Below, piece after piece: positions 44,487-54,065 of a stretch of 64,000 bases of DNA. Within the stretch, counting starts at the first letter, position 1. Every line of letters starts with the position of its first letter. Source of the stretch: JBGSIC01 sp041751875 (lineage in GTDB: Bacteria; Bdellovibrionota; FAC87; UBA2466; JACKAF01); assembly GCA_041751875.1 (NCBI GenBank), contig JBGSIC010000026.1:40953-104952 (forward strand), read 5' to 3'. The position numbers and the translations under genes were made by a program. The notes beneath the pieces were generated by a model. That model ran no database searches and was not told the origin of the DNA. It saw nothing but the letters and a program-made list of their open reading frames with translations.

Positions 44487-44524
44487 AAAGCCCTCTCGTT
44501 CTGTAAAATGAGGGGGCTTTTTCT
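44487..44524. terminator. Bidirectional rho-independent terminator
   Basis: AAAGCCCTCTCGTT pairs with AATGAGGGGGCTTT (14 bp, two G-U type pairs) around a CTGTAA loop. An A-run precedes and a T-run follows, so it can serve both the small secreted gene (plus) and the RND gene (minus). Confidence 0.85.
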
Positions 44525-44535
44525 ATGCTAAGGTT

Positions 44536-47500
44536 CTATGCGTGGGCGGGTTTAAGCGGCCGGTCCTGCGGAGCCACTTTTCGAGACTGACCATCCCACC
44601 GAGCAAACAAACTGTACACACAAGGCACGACGAAAAGAGTGAGTAGGGTAGAGACGAGTACCCCACCAATGACCGCAACCGCCATCGGTTTGCGGGTTTC
44701 CGCGCCCGGTCCAAAGCTCATCGCAGCGGGAAGCGCACCCGCCACGGTGGCGAGCGATGTCATCAGAATGGGACGGAGGCGGGTCGGACACGCGCTTAAA
44801 AGAGCTTCCATGACACCCATATTTTCTTCGCGGCGCTTGTTTGTAAAATCTACCAACAGAATCGAGTTTTTCTTCACGATACCCATCAGCAAGATAAGAC
44901 CGATCATACTAAACATGTTCATACTTTGCCCGGTTAGCCAGAGCGCTAGGAAAGCGCCGGAGAAGCTGAAAGGCATCGCCATGAATACGGTAATGGGATG
45001 AAGAAAACTATTAAACTGCGAAGCGAGAATCATGTAAGCGACCACAAAGCCCATAATCAGGGCAAATAGGAAACTGATAAATCCCTGTTGAAATTCCTCA
45101 GCGGAACCGGCGAGCTGAAAAGTATATTCTTCGGGCATGATCTTTTTCGAAATCGCCTCGGCCTTTTTGAGGACTTCATGTTGGCTGAGGTTCTTGCCCA
45201 AGTTGCCGTAGATCATGATGGTGCGCTGGCGATTCTTACGAGAAATGGTTGAAGCTACCGTCGATTCCTGAAGGGTGACCAGAGAAGAAAGGGGAACGAG
45301 CTGTCCGCGGTTATTTCGTACTGAGAACTCATTAATGCGTTCCATCGGCTCGCGATCTTCATCAATTAACTTCACTCGAATATCATAGCGGTGGCCACCT
45401 TGAGGAAAGGAACCTGCAATGGTCCCTCCCATAAGTGTGTTGATCACTGTACCAATGGAAGCGACGTCCACTCCATGCTCAGACGCAAGTTTGCGGTCGG
45501 GAACAATATGGACTTCGGGCGCGCCGTACAGTAAATCTGAATCCACGTCGGTCATCACCCCTTCCGCTTTGAGTTGAGCGACAATTTCTTTGGAGTATTC
45601 TCCGAGCTTGATCCACTCAGGTCCTCGAATCGTGAACTCCGCCGGAAAGCCCTTACTACCTCCCCCGCCGAAACCCTGCTGAGACGGATCTTGCACCTGC
45701 GGTTTAGATTCGGGCATCGTAGTGGTAAGAAACTCGCGCACGACTTCCATATACTCTTTCTGCGTGAGCTCCTTTTTCTTGGTCGAGTCAATTCCGCGTT
45801 GCCCAGGTCGCTTCATTTCCACGAAGATCATTGCCGCGTGAGGTTCTCCTCCTGTAAAGCCACCGGCGGCGACGAAGTAGGCGCTGGTTTCTGGGCGGTC
45901 TTTCAAAAAGGTTTCGATCTTGCGAATGCGCTCATCGGTAAAGGAAATACCCGACCCCGGAGGGTTATTGAGTAGAATGGTCACCGCGCTCATATCCTGC
46001 GCAGGAGCAAACTCTCCTTTTAGTAGGGCCGCCGATCCAAAACTCGCAACAAAGAATAGGGTTGAGACAAAAAGAAACTTCCAGCGATGATTGAGAACCA
46101 TGGGGAGCAGGCGCTCATACGCTTTCTGAAAACGGGAATACACCGATTCGAAGACACGGGTGATAATACCATGTGATGCTTCCGCGTCTTTAAAGTAGGC
46201 GGCGCGCATTGGGGTAAGGGTCAGCGCTTCGACCAACGAAATCAATACCGCTGCGCTCATGGTTACACCGAACTGAAAGAGAAACTGCCCGATTAAGCCT
46301 TCGACAAACGCAATGGGGAGGAAGATCGCCACGAGAGACACCGAGGTAGCGACCGCGGCGAAGGTAATCTCGCGTGCACCAAAGAGCGCAGCATCCACAC
46401 GGCTTTTCCCCATTTCTCGGTGGCGAATAATATTCTCTAGAACCATAATAGCGTCGTCTACTACGATACCGATGGCGAGCGAGAGTCCGAGGAGCGTGAA
46501 GGTATTGAGTGTGAAGTTAGAGAAGTACATGACGATGAAACTTCCCAACACAGATGTGGGAATTGCCAGAAGTACGTTGAAAGTAGAGGCCCAAGAACCC
46601 AGAAATAGCCAGCAAACTAGAGAAGTGAGAATAGCGGCCAGAACTAGAGTTAAAATGAGTTCGTGGATGGCGTCTTCTACGAAGCGCGTGCCATCGTAAT
46701 TATTGATAAAGGTCATCCCTTCAGGCAGTTCTTTCTGCACTTCCACGAGGCGGGCCCGTACTGCACGCGCCACAGCTACTGCGTTCGCGCCCCGAGCCTT
46801 TACTACGCCCAAGCCAACGGCAGGTTCACCGTTGCTTCGGGCAAACTGCATCGAATCGGCGATGCCCACTTCAACTGTGGCAATGCTCGAAAGTGGGATG
46901 GGATTAAAGTTGGGCCCGCCGCCGCGGGCGTTGATGAGGATTTTAGAGAAGTCCTCTACAGTTTTTTCTTCGCCCATGGTTCGAAGACTATATTCTTTTT
47001 GTCGGAACTCAGTGCGCCCAGAGGGCGGCTCGGTGTGTTCGGTACGGATGGTGTTAACGACATCTACTGCCGATAGAGCGTATTGTTTAAGTTTCTTGTT
47101 ATCTACCCACACGCGAAGGTTGGGCTCGATATAGCCTGGCATCCAGACGTTACCCACACCAGGAATGGTGGTGAGTTTGTCCCGGATGTGATCCTTTACA
47201 AAGAGCATCAGTTCGTGAGGCTTCATCTTGGGGCTCGCCACGGAGAGCCACATGATAGGGAAGTCTTCTGGATTAATTTTCATTACCGTCAGCGGATCCA
47301 TCTGCTGAGGAAGTATCGCTTGGGTGGCAGCGATTTTTGCTTGTACGTCTTGGAACGCTAGGTCCAAGCTGCGCTCTAGAGTGAACTCCACCGTGATGTC
47401 AGCGCTGCCGCTGCGGGAAGTAGAATAAACATTCTTCACGCCCTGGATACCGACTAGCGCATCTTCAATGGGATCGACCACTTCTGCTTCCACCACGTCG

Positions 47501-47667
47501 GGTGCGGCTCCTTCGTATCGAGCCGAAATACTAATAATCGGAAAATCTACGTCGGGGAGTTCGCTCACTCCAAGGCGATTGAAGCTGATGGCACCAAAGA
47601 TGATGAGTCCAAACATCAGCATCCAGGCAAAGACCGGCCGTCGAATAGAAAGATCGGATAGCGTCAT
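44536..47667 (-). CDS. RND-family efflux transporter, inner membrane pump
   Basis: 1043 residues, full-length AcrB-like. LSIRRPVFAWMLMFGLIIFG opens the first helix, SELPDVDFPIISISARYEGA is the conserved porter lead, and GIVVDDAIMVLENIIRH carries the paired aspartates of the proton relay in TM4. Later MGIVKKNSILLVDFTNKRRE matches TM10-11. HAE1-type hydrophobic/amphiphilic efflux. It is coupled to the TolC-type gene (TAATG overlap). No periplasmic adaptor (HlyD/AcrA type) lies in this operon. Confidence 0.93.
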   Translation of the reverse strand: MTLSDLSIRRPVFAWMLMFGLIIFGAISFNRLGVSELPDVDFPIISISARYEGAAPDVVEAEVVDPIEDALVGIQGVKNVYSTSRSGSADITVEFTLERSLDLAFQDVQAKIAATQAILPQQMDPLTVMKINPEDFPIMWLSVASPKMKPHELMLFVKDHIRDKLTTIPGVGNVWMPGYIEPNLRVWVDNKKLKQYALSAVDVVNTIRTEHTEPPSGRTEFRQKEYSLRTMGEEKTVEDFSKILINARGGGPNFNPIPLSSIATVEVGIADSMQFARSNGEPAVGLGVVKARGANAVAVARAVRARLVEVQKELPEGMTFINNYDGTRFVEDAIHELILTLVLAAILTSLVCWLFLGSWASTFNVLLAIPTSVLGSFIVMYFSNFTLNTFTLLGLSLAIGIVVDDAIMVLENIIRHREMGKSRVDAALFGAREITFAAVATSVSLVAIFLPIAFVEGLIGQFLFQFGVTMSAAVLISLVEALTLTPMRAAYFKDAEASHGIITRVFESVYSRFQKAYERLLPMVLNHRWKFLFVSTLFFVASFGSAALLKGEFAPAQDMSAVTILLNNPPGSGISFTDERIRKIETFLKDRPETSAYFVAAGGFTGGEPHAAMIFVEMKRPGQRGIDSTKKKELTQKEYMEVVREFLTTTMPESKPQVQDPSQQGFGGGGSKGFPAEFTIRGPEWIKLGEYSKEIVAQLKAEGVMTDVDSDLLYGAPEVHIVPDRKLASEHGVDVASIGTVINTLMGGTIAGSFPQGGHRYDIRVKLIDEDREPMERINEFSVRNNRGQLVPLSSLVTLQESTVASTISRKNRQRTIMIYGNLGKNLSQHEVLKKAEAISKKIMPEEYTFQLAGSAEEFQQGFISFLFALIMGFVVAYMILASQFNSFLHPITVFMAMPFSFSGAFLALWLTGQSMNMFSMIGLILLMGIVKKNSILLVDFTNKRREENMGVMEALLSACPTRLRPILMTSLATVAGALPAAMSFGPGAETRKPMAVAVIGGVLVSTLLTLFVVPCVYSLFARWDGQSRKVAPQDRPLKPAHA

Positions 47668-48950
47668 TAGTAGGACCCTTTGGTTTTGATGGGCGCCATG
47701 GCTGCTGCGCTCAAGAGTTCGTAAACGTCAATCTGAGAAGAAAAGTGAGCCTGGTCAAAAGTTCGCTGCGCGATTCTAAACTCCGTGAGAGCAAGCTGAA
47801 CGTCGATGTTGCGAGTAAGTCCGCGACGGGCATCTTTCTGAACGAGTGTGGCGTTCCTCCGGGAAAGTTCAGCAGCCTTTCTAAGGCTCCGAAGTTGATC
47901 CAACTTTGCATTGAGCCTCTGATACAAAGAAACAACTTCCATTCGAGCAGCTCGTTTCACTTTCTCGAACTCGAGCTCCGCATCTTTCCTTCTTGAGACG
48001 GCCTCGGAATACTTTGCCTGAGTAACAAATCCCTCAAACAAAGGGACGGTAACTTCCAACCGAACATCCCATTTGAGATCAGAGAGGAATCCCGGACGCT
48101 CGAGGTAGTAGTTGCCAATGACATCAGCTCTCGGTAGGTGTGCACCCCAGGCGACAGACGAACCTTTTTGAGCGGCTTCAAATTTCTGCAATGCCTCGCG
48201 GACATCAGGGCGCTGGGTTAACCTTTCCAAATATTTATCGAGCGGCTGCAAACGGAAAGAACCATGCAGATTGGGATCCACCAGGCTGGCATTGTTGTTT
48301 AATCCTGTGAGGCTACCAAACTTCTGTCGGGCGATTTCCAACTCGGCTTGGGTAAGGCGAATATCGCCCTCTAAAGTTGCTTGAGTCGCTTCGGCCGTTA
48401 CCACATCGGTTTGGTTTGACTCTCCGCGTTTTACCCGTCCTGAGAGTTCTTTGACTCGTTTTTCGTATATCGATGACTGTTCATTTAGGTTTGCTAGGTC
48501 CTTCTCCTGCTTGAGAATTTCCACGTAAGCTGTCACGGTGTCCCTGAAAAGTTTATTCAGGCTTGCGTCATAGCCCGCTTCTTCGGCTGACCGCAAATGT
48601 TGAGCTTGGCTTAGACCTTTCCACTCCGCAAAGCCCCGAAAAAGAGGTTGGCGCAAGGTGAAGTTGGCTTGTGTTTGGTTCTCGGGAGAGAATTGGGCGG
48701 CAACGGGGTCGGAAGGTAGAGGTTGGATTTGATGTGTCAACCCAAACTCCAACTTAGGAAAGATGGAGCCGCGTACTTGTGAAACCACGGAATCTGCTTG
48801 ATAGATTCTTTCTTTGCTCTGAAGCACCGCCTCATCTCGTGAAGCTGCGGCCTTAAAAGCGTCTTCAAGTGTGACGCGCGTGGCAGCAAAGGAGTGCCAA
48901 GCGAAAGTGACCAAAAAAAGGGTGAAATAGCGACGATGAATGAGGGGCAT
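47667..48950 (-). CDS. TolC-family outer membrane channel
   Basis: 427 residues, signal peptide FTLFLVTFAWHSFAA. Two outer-membrane-efflux repeats: LEDAFKAAASRDEAVLQSKE with FTLRQPLFRGFAEWKG, and RPDVREALQKFEAAQKGSSV with VRLEVTVPLFEGFVTQAKYS. Long helices between them fit the periplasmic alpha-barrel. First gene of a two-gene operon with the RND pump; an adaptor must come from elsewhere. Confidence 0.92.
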   Translation of the reverse strand: MPLIHRRYFTLFLVTFAWHSFAATRVTLEDAFKAAASRDEAVLQSKERIYQADSVVSQVRGSIFPKLEFGLTHQIQPLPSDPVAAQFSPENQTQANFTLRQPLFRGFAEWKGLSQAQHLRSAEEAGYDASLNKLFRDTVTAYVEILKQEKDLANLNEQSSIYEKRVKELSGRVKRGESNQTDVVTAEATQATLEGDIRLTQAELEIARQKFGSLTGLNNNASLVDPNLHGSFRLQPLDKYLERLTQRPDVREALQKFEAAQKGSSVAWGAHLPRADVIGNYYLERPGFLSDLKWDVRLEVTVPLFEGFVTQAKYSEAVSRRKDAELEFEKVKRAARMEVVSLYQRLNAKLDQLRSLRKAAELSRRNATLVQKDARRGLTRNIDVQLALTEFRIAQRTFDQAHFSSQIDVYELLSAAAMAPIKTKGSY

Positions 48951-49108
48951 TTCTCTATTTTAGAATTCTCGGCCGCCGATGTCTAAGATTCAGTTTTTGA
49001 AAGCAACTTAGGAAAATGGGAGGAGAGAGGGGGGTGTAGACTAATCTGAGCGGAGCGATGCTAAGATATTGGGCACAGGGCGCGTTTTGCAGATGATTGG
49101 TATAGCAG
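48951..49108. other. Divergent promoter region between exporter operon and HprK-like island
   Basis: 158 bases. GGAGGAGAGAGGGGGG is a purine-rich tract of unclear role; TAAGATATT near 49070 is a -10-like box for the plus strand. No ORF seen. Confidence 0.3.
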
Positions 49109-50083
49109 ATGAGTGAGAACACTTCGTTTTTTAGTTTACTAGAACTTCAGTATTCTATTGAGAGTGTAGATCCTTCCCATACTGAGAAATGGGCTGAACT
49201 CTTGTCTCTCTACAGGAACAAGGCTCACAGCAGTTGTGATGCAGCGTTTAGTTTTGAGGAGAAGACTCCCCCCTGGCATCGACTTGAGCGAGCGGTTCTT
49301 CTGGAGAAATTGGGCACCAACGCCTTTCGGAGGTTTAGCTGTCCACCCTTTTTGTTCTATGAGATTGCCGATCAATACCTAGCCATTTTGGATACTGAAC
49401 GTACCGAGCTAAAAGTCTATGCGACAGGACTATCTGCCTTGCACCAACGGCTGACCTGCTATGCTTTGAAGTGGATGATTATTCTGGCAGCGATTCGAAA
49501 AGGTTACAGCTATCTCCATGCATCTGCTGTCCAACGTAGAGGGACTAATACCCTCTTCTGTGGGCTCTCGGGTTCTGGGAAATCTTCCTGTTCGGCTCGC
49601 ACTCTTGCCGCGGGAGCAAAACTAATTACCGATGATACACTTATTTCCGATGGGTTCAGCTATGCTTGCTTCGATATGATCAGTTCGAAGAACAAGGACT
49701 TCAGAGATCGGTTTAAAGAGGGGTCGTCAAGATTCCTGAATGGCACGGTTCCCGCTGCAAACATTCCAACCGTTGTTATCCTGCCGCTTATTCGTAACTC
49801 GGAACACAGCAGTTTTGAACTCTTAACTCGCGCGGAAGCCGATCTCCAAATTGAAGGCATCAACCGGGAAGAGATCGACTTTAACTTGGCCCCTGCCTTG
49901 TTGTCGCCCTTAGATTCATCTTGGGCGCAGCCTGGCTCACCGGTTACGTTCTATCAGTTTTTCGCCGGACGCAACGAAGCAGAGGCGACAAAGACCTTGA
50001 TGAAGGGGCTCGGGTGGAGAAAGCCTCTTCCAAAGAAAGTATTGGAGTGGTTCGCCGGGTGGAGTAGACAAAAGTGTCAGTAA
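49109..50083 (+). CDS. HprK-like P-loop kinase
   Basis: 324 residues. The core resembles the C-terminal kinase domain of HPr kinase/phosphorylase: YLHASAVQRRGTN (135-147), Walker A FCGLSGSGKSSCSA (150-163), then GAKLITDDTLIS (169-180) with the D175-D176 pair that binds metal. Such HprK-related kinases (without a true HPr partner) occur beside NTP_transf_5 nucleotidyltransferases and PqqD-like proteins in systems of unknown output. Here the next gene is a degenerate relative and the nucleotidyltransferase is two genes on. No PqqD-like gene is visible. Phosphorylation target unknown. Confidence 0.8.
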   Translation: MSENTSFFSLLELQYSIESVDPSHTEKWAELLSLYRNKAHSSCDAAFSFEEKTPPWHRLERAVLLEKLGTNAFRRFSCPPFLFYEIADQYLAILDTERTELKVYATGLSALHQRLTCYALKWMIILAAIRKGYSYLHASAVQRRGTNTLFCGLSGSGKSSCSARTLAAGAKLITDDTLISDGFSYACFDMISSKNKDFRDRFKEGSSRFLNGTVPAANIPTVVILPLIRNSEHSSFELLTRAEADLQIEGINREEIDFNLAPALLSPLDSSWAQPGSPVTFYQFFAGRNEAEATKTLMKGLGWRKPLPKKVLEWFAGWSRQKCQ

Positions 50084-50931
50084 TTGAGATCGACAGAGAG
50101 ATCAAAGTCGAGGTTGAAAGCGATTCCGCTTCATATCAAATTCTAAGCGGCCTAGGAGTGTCTTTTTCTGAAGCGATAGCGGATACAGCACTTCTTCGGG
50201 TCCACAGTGTCCAAGAAATTCACCCAGTTCCGGATTCTGCCGTCAGAGTGCGTTCAGGGCAAAAAGGTTTCTTGAGATTTAGGAACAAGACACACTCATT
50301 CATTTGCTCGGATAACTGGCTACTTACATTGAGCAAAGATGCTTCAGAAGTATCTTTGCAGTATTTAGAACGCACGGATGAGGTCTGTTTCATGACGGCT
50401 CTGGCGTTACATGTACTGGCTATTGAAAATTGCCATCGACGGGAAATGTACTGGGTCCCTGGCTATATTGCTGACAGAAATCACAAGCGCTGCTTACTCA
50501 TGGGGAGTTATTCGCTCGGTTTTGGCGATTTCTGCCAAATGCTCCGTGATGGTGGTTGGAAAATTGAACCTTCCAACATTTTTCTGACAAACGGCGTCCT
50601 TCGAGCCCTTCCCAGTATGGTGCGGTTCTATGAGCAGGGTTCGGGCTGGCAAGGTTCCACTCAATTAGATGAAAGTGAAGCGATGGATCCAGAAAACTTA
50701 ACGGTTTACTATTCCCGTCTTCATTATGGACATAGATCAGCTCTGAAATTGGCTACTTCTTTCGAGTTTAGTCACTGGATAGCAAAGTTGTATCATCAGC
50801 CGTTTGGTGGATTGTTCTCGAACATCATTGATATCGGTAAACGAATCTCTGAAGTGCGGTTTCAAAAGCGTTTCTTTCTGGATCTCCCCGTAGGTGGGGG
50901 GAAATCTCTTCCCGAAGGATTCGAGGATTAG
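50074..50931 (+). CDS. Degenerate HprK-like protein lacking the P-loop
   Basis: 285 residues from GTG 50074, overlapping the kinase gene by ten bases (GGAG nine bases upstream). Its middle follows the same order as the upstream kinase: a His-rich lead CHRREMYWVPGYIADRNH (120-137), then LLMGSYSLGFGDFCQMLRDG (141-160) at the place of Walker A, and WKIEPSNIFLTNG where the kinase has its acidic pair. The GxxxxGK[ST] lysine is replaced (GFGD), so ATP hydrolysis is unlikely. Probably a regulatory or substrate-binding partner of the kinase. The homology is inferred from layout. Confidence 0.6.
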   Translation: MSVIEIDREIKVEVESDSASYQILSGLGVSFSEAIADTALLRVHSVQEIHPVPDSAVRVRSGQKGFLRFRNKTHSFICSDNWLLTLSKDASEVSLQYLERTDEVCFMTALALHVLAIENCHRREMYWVPGYIADRNHKRCLLMGSYSLGFGDFCQMLRDGGWKIEPSNIFLTNGVLRALPSMVRFYEQGSGWQGSTQLDESEAMDPENLTVYYSRLHYGHRSALKLATSFEFSHWIAKLYHQPFGGLFSNIIDIGKRISEVRFQKRFFLDLPVGGGKSLPEGFED

Positions 50932-50952
50932 GGTAAGGCAGGTTCTTTCAAA

Positions 50953-51966
50953 GTGATCTACATTGCTTCAGTCATAACACGTTCCCACGTTTCTAGTGCG
51001 CGAGCCTTTGCTTTGTCGTTGTCAAAAACACAAAAAAAGTTTCAACTGTTTACGCTAGTGGTAGACGGCTTGCGAAAAGAAGACTCCTGGATAAATGGCT
51101 TTCCCGAACTAAATGCTCTCTTCCCGGAAGACCTGCAGTATCCCCCTTATGAAGAAATGACTACCTACTACGATGCGTTTGAACTTTGTAATGCCATGCG
51201 GCCCGTGTTCTTAAGCTATCTGCTAAAGGTGAGAAAGTTACCCAGTATCATCTACATGGATACCGATATTCTCATGGTAGGCACCATACCCGAACCCCAA
51301 AAGTTGCTCTTAGAAGGCGAGTTCGGTTTTTGTCCGCATGTAAGGTGGAGCTATCCGGCTGATGGACTTTATCCAAACAATTGGCACCTACCGCTTTATG
51401 GACCCTATAACTCGGGATTCATGGTTTTTAACCATTCCCCCGTTTCCCTGGAGGTTCTGGATTTCTTGAGTCGTCAGCTTAAAACTCACTGTTTTAACTC
51501 TACTCCCACCTGTTTTGTCGATCAGACTTGGTTACCCACCGTCGTCAGCCTGTACGCACGGGAATTTGTACCGCTTACGGACCCCGGCCTGAACATAGCC
51601 TATTGGAATCTTCACGAACGAAAGCTTACAAAGCAAAATGAAGTTATCTACGCCGAGAGCTCACCAGCAGTGTTTTTTCACCTGAGTGGTTTTGATCGAG
51701 CAAATCCGACCGTCGTAAGTAAATGGACGAACCGTGTCACGTTTGATACGCATCCCTTGATGAATGAAGTATGCGGAATCTACTTAGCGGCTTTGGAAAA
51801 ATTTGATGGAGAAAGAGTCAGTGGATATCGTTTTGATCGCATTGATGGACGTGAACACTCGGCTCAGCAAAGAGAAGATCAATATTGTCGACTGCAATCA
51901 GGTGTTCCAAAACATCTGATGCCTTTCACTTCGCCTACACCCTCCAGTACTTCTCACAAGAGCTAG
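50953..51966 (+). CDS. GT-A fold glycosyltransferase (GT8-like)
   Basis: 337 residues from GTG 50953. The DxD motif is IIYMDTDILMVG (about 96-107). LYGPYNSGFMVFN (SG near the donor site), VDQTWLPTVVSLYA, and FFHLSGFDRANP follow the order of family 8-like transferases. It lacks membrane helices and a signal, so it should act in the cytoplasm on a nucleotide-sugar. It sits between the kinase pair and the nucleotidyltransferase, suggesting a small-molecule or peptide-conjugate pathway. Confidence 0.72.
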   Translation: MIYIASVITRSHVSSARAFALSLSKTQKKFQLFTLVVDGLRKEDSWINGFPELNALFPEDLQYPPYEEMTTYYDAFELCNAMRPVFLSYLLKVRKLPSIIYMDTDILMVGTIPEPQKLLLEGEFGFCPHVRWSYPADGLYPNNWHLPLYGPYNSGFMVFNHSPVSLEVLDFLSRQLKTHCFNSTPTCFVDQTWLPTVVSLYAREFVPLTDPGLNIAYWNLHERKLTKQNEVIYAESSPAVFFHLSGFDRANPTVVSKWTNRVTFDTHPLMNEVCGIYLAALEKFDGERVSGYRFDRIDGREHSAQQREDQYCRLQSGVPKHLMPFTSPTPSSTSHKS

Positions 51967-52003
51967 TTTGCCAGGAGGAGATAATAATTCTAAGCTATGA
52001 CTT

Positions 52004-53230
52004 GTGAGCCGCAATTCAGAAGCAGAATCAGACCGCATACTAGAGCATCATCCTTGGAATTCAGTGGCTGTTCAGGAGCTTTTTTGTAGGATACTGGCAT
52101 GTACTTCTACGAAAGAACTCCAGCAGGTAATAGGAGACGCGTCGAAAACGTGGAACCGAATTAACTGGACGACAGCTCATAGATATCCTGCCTTTTTCAT
52201 TCCCATCTATCGAACTCTTAAACAGCTGAGGCCAAACAGCGTACTTGGTGCACTTAGTAGCCTGGAGCCAGTTCATGAGATAAATCAGAAAAAGAACGAA
52301 AACTTTTTGGCTAGCGTTGAAGAATTGGGGGGGGCTTTTGAACGGGCCTCTGTTCCGGCTCTTTTTATGAAGGGGGCCGCCTATTTACTTACGATCCCCA
52401 CAGACGAACGGGGAAGTAGGTGCATGAATGATATAGATGTGCTGATTCAGAACGGGCATCTAGAGGGAGCCGAAAAGGTTTTGAGCACCTTGGGCTATAT
52501 TGAAGACTACGGACAGAAACCGGTTTTTCTGCAAGAGGGCGGTCGTGACCTGTTCGAAAAGGAGTACTGTCACTACGTATACTCGAGAAAAGGGGTGTAC
52601 ATAGAGCTTCATTGGAAAGTAAGCGTGCTGGAAAATAGCGCGTTCGATGAAACACTATGGCGTACATCCAAGAATGTCGCTAGAGAATCGTGTCAACTCA
52701 GGGTTCCCTCAGTGGAAGGGGCTTTGCTTTGCACCACCTTGAATTTTCTCCATGATGTACTTACCAAAGTACCGAACCACCGAGCGCTTGGAACCGTTGA
52801 GCGGGGTTTTAAGGCCGTTAAGTTTCTAAATTGTTTATCTGATATTAGTTTCCTTTTTGGACGAGCTGGCCGTGAGCCGAATATCGATCAAGTGGAGGAG
52901 CTGCTCAAAGCTTCTTCCAAACCGAAGCTTTTGAGAGCTTTCCTAATTTTTTGTTTATCGGGCTTGGGGCGCAAAAGAGAAGCGCACAGATTGGCCGATG
53001 ACAGTGGATTGCGGGTTTTATTTCAGCTATTGCAAGCTGTAGGGCGAGGTAATTTGGCGAAGCAATTTATCGTCCTTGAACTTTACATCCGGTTTACCTG
53101 GTCTTCTCATAATCTAGATTGTCGAGAAAAGTTTTTCTACCCTAGAAAGCTTCCTGCCGATCTCCTGGCTTTGTCGTTTCCGAGAGCGTACGCCAGAATA
53201 AGGGGCTTTTCTGTGCGAACAAAAAAATAG
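52004..53230 (+). CDS. Nucleotidyltransferase family protein (NTP_transf_5 type)
   Basis: 408 residues. GTG 52004 is the first possible start after an in-frame stop at 51998; the AGGAGG at 51973 is too far, so the start is uncertain. Signature: VPALFMKGAAYLLTIP (117-132) with K123, then GSRCMNDIDVLIQNG (137-151) with D143 and D145 as metal ligands. YIELHWKV is also typical. The family transfers a nucleotide to unknown acceptors and is often found with HprK-like kinases. Ends 31 bases before a convergent sulfotransferase. Confidence 0.75.
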   Translation: MSRNSEAESDRILEHHPWNSVAVQELFCRILACTSTKELQQVIGDASKTWNRINWTTAHRYPAFFIPIYRTLKQLRPNSVLGALSSLEPVHEINQKKNENFLASVEELGGAFERASVPALFMKGAAYLLTIPTDERGSRCMNDIDVLIQNGHLEGAEKVLSTLGYIEDYGQKPVFLQEGGRDLFEKEYCHYVYSRKGVYIELHWKVSVLENSAFDETLWRTSKNVARESCQLRVPSVEGALLCTTLNFLHDVLTKVPNHRALGTVERGFKAVKFLNCLSDISFLFGRAGREPNIDQVEELLKASSKPKLLRAFLIFCLSGLGRKREAHRLADDSGLRVLFQLLQAVGRGNLAKQFIVLELYIRFTWSSHNLDCREKFFYPRKLPADLLALSFPRAYARIRGFSVRTKK

Positions 53231-53261
53231 ATGGGAAGCTGGAAAGAGCTTAGCGACGCAA

Positions 53262-54050
53262 CTATTCGTCGAAACAGGCTTCCCACGCAGAGCCCTTAAA
53301 TACATTTTTTACTTCAGGGAAGTTTTCGATGATGTCAGACAGTTTTCTGGTTTCGAGCCTTTGAAAAGGACTTTGCAACGGGTGAATGGGAACATTTAAG
53401 AAACTCTGAGATCGTAGCAATTCCTTGGTGGAATCTTCCAGGAGGTCCTCGTACCAAATGGTCAACATGGAGCGGTTGGCTAAATACTTTTCTGTGTTCT
53501 CCAAGCGAACCAGGAAATCCTTAAGGTACTCCATTAGATACGCGGTATCTACAAAGATCGTTCTATCGGAGTCAGAATGCTGATAAGAAGACCAAACACC
53601 TGTCGATTGTGCCAACTCATTTGAAACAAAAGAGGCAATAGCATTTCTTCGTCGAAGGTGAATGATCTTTAACGCCGGCAGTGTATTGAGATATTTGAGA
53701 AGCAACCCGTTGTAGCTGGGTAGATCGTTGTAAAGCAGTTTCATTCCTACCGCCATCACACTTCCCTCATATCCTCGATAGACTGCCCATTTTGCATATA
53801 GTTGCGGGAAGAGGTCGCGCATCTTCAATTCATAGGGTCGAGTTTGTGGGCTCATGGGAAGTCCATGGTAAATGCCCCGTGGATTGAAAAGCTCAAGATA
53901 GCTAACAATGTTAGGATGCGATGCCAAGAGCGAACAAAACCAATTGGAGCCAGTTCTTGCATCGCAAACTACGAGAAAAGGCAGATAGCTTTTATTGCCG
54001 CCCCGCCGATGGAGCAAAGTGTCAAAATGGGGAGCTTTTGTACTAATCAC
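53262..54050 (-). CDS. Sulfotransferase
   Basis: 262 residues. The 5'-phosphosulfate loop is CDARTGSNWFCSLLASHP (29-46), the 3'-phosphate-binding region is HLRRRNAIASFVSNELAQ, and WYEDLLEDSTKELLRS is the usual C-terminal helix. It should move sulfate from PAPS to a carbohydrate or lipid acceptor, Stf0-like. No PAPS synthesis genes nearby. It is the last gene of a three-gene minus-strand run with a membrane hydrolase-like protein and a glycosyltransferase. Confidence 0.8.
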   Translation of the reverse strand: MISTKAPHFDTLLHRRGGNKSYLPFLVVCDARTGSNWFCSLLASHPNIVSYLELFNPRGIYHGLPMSPQTRPYELKMRDLFPQLYAKWAVYRGYEGSVMAVGMKLLYNDLPSYNGLLLKYLNTLPALKIIHLRRRNAIASFVSNELAQSTGVWSSYQHSDSDRTIFVDTAYLMEYLKDFLVRLENTEKYLANRSMLTIWYEDLLEDSTKELLRSQSFLNVPIHPLQSPFQRLETRKLSDIIENFPEVKNVFKGSAWEACFDE

Positions 54051-54065
54051 TTTTTTGATTCTAGC

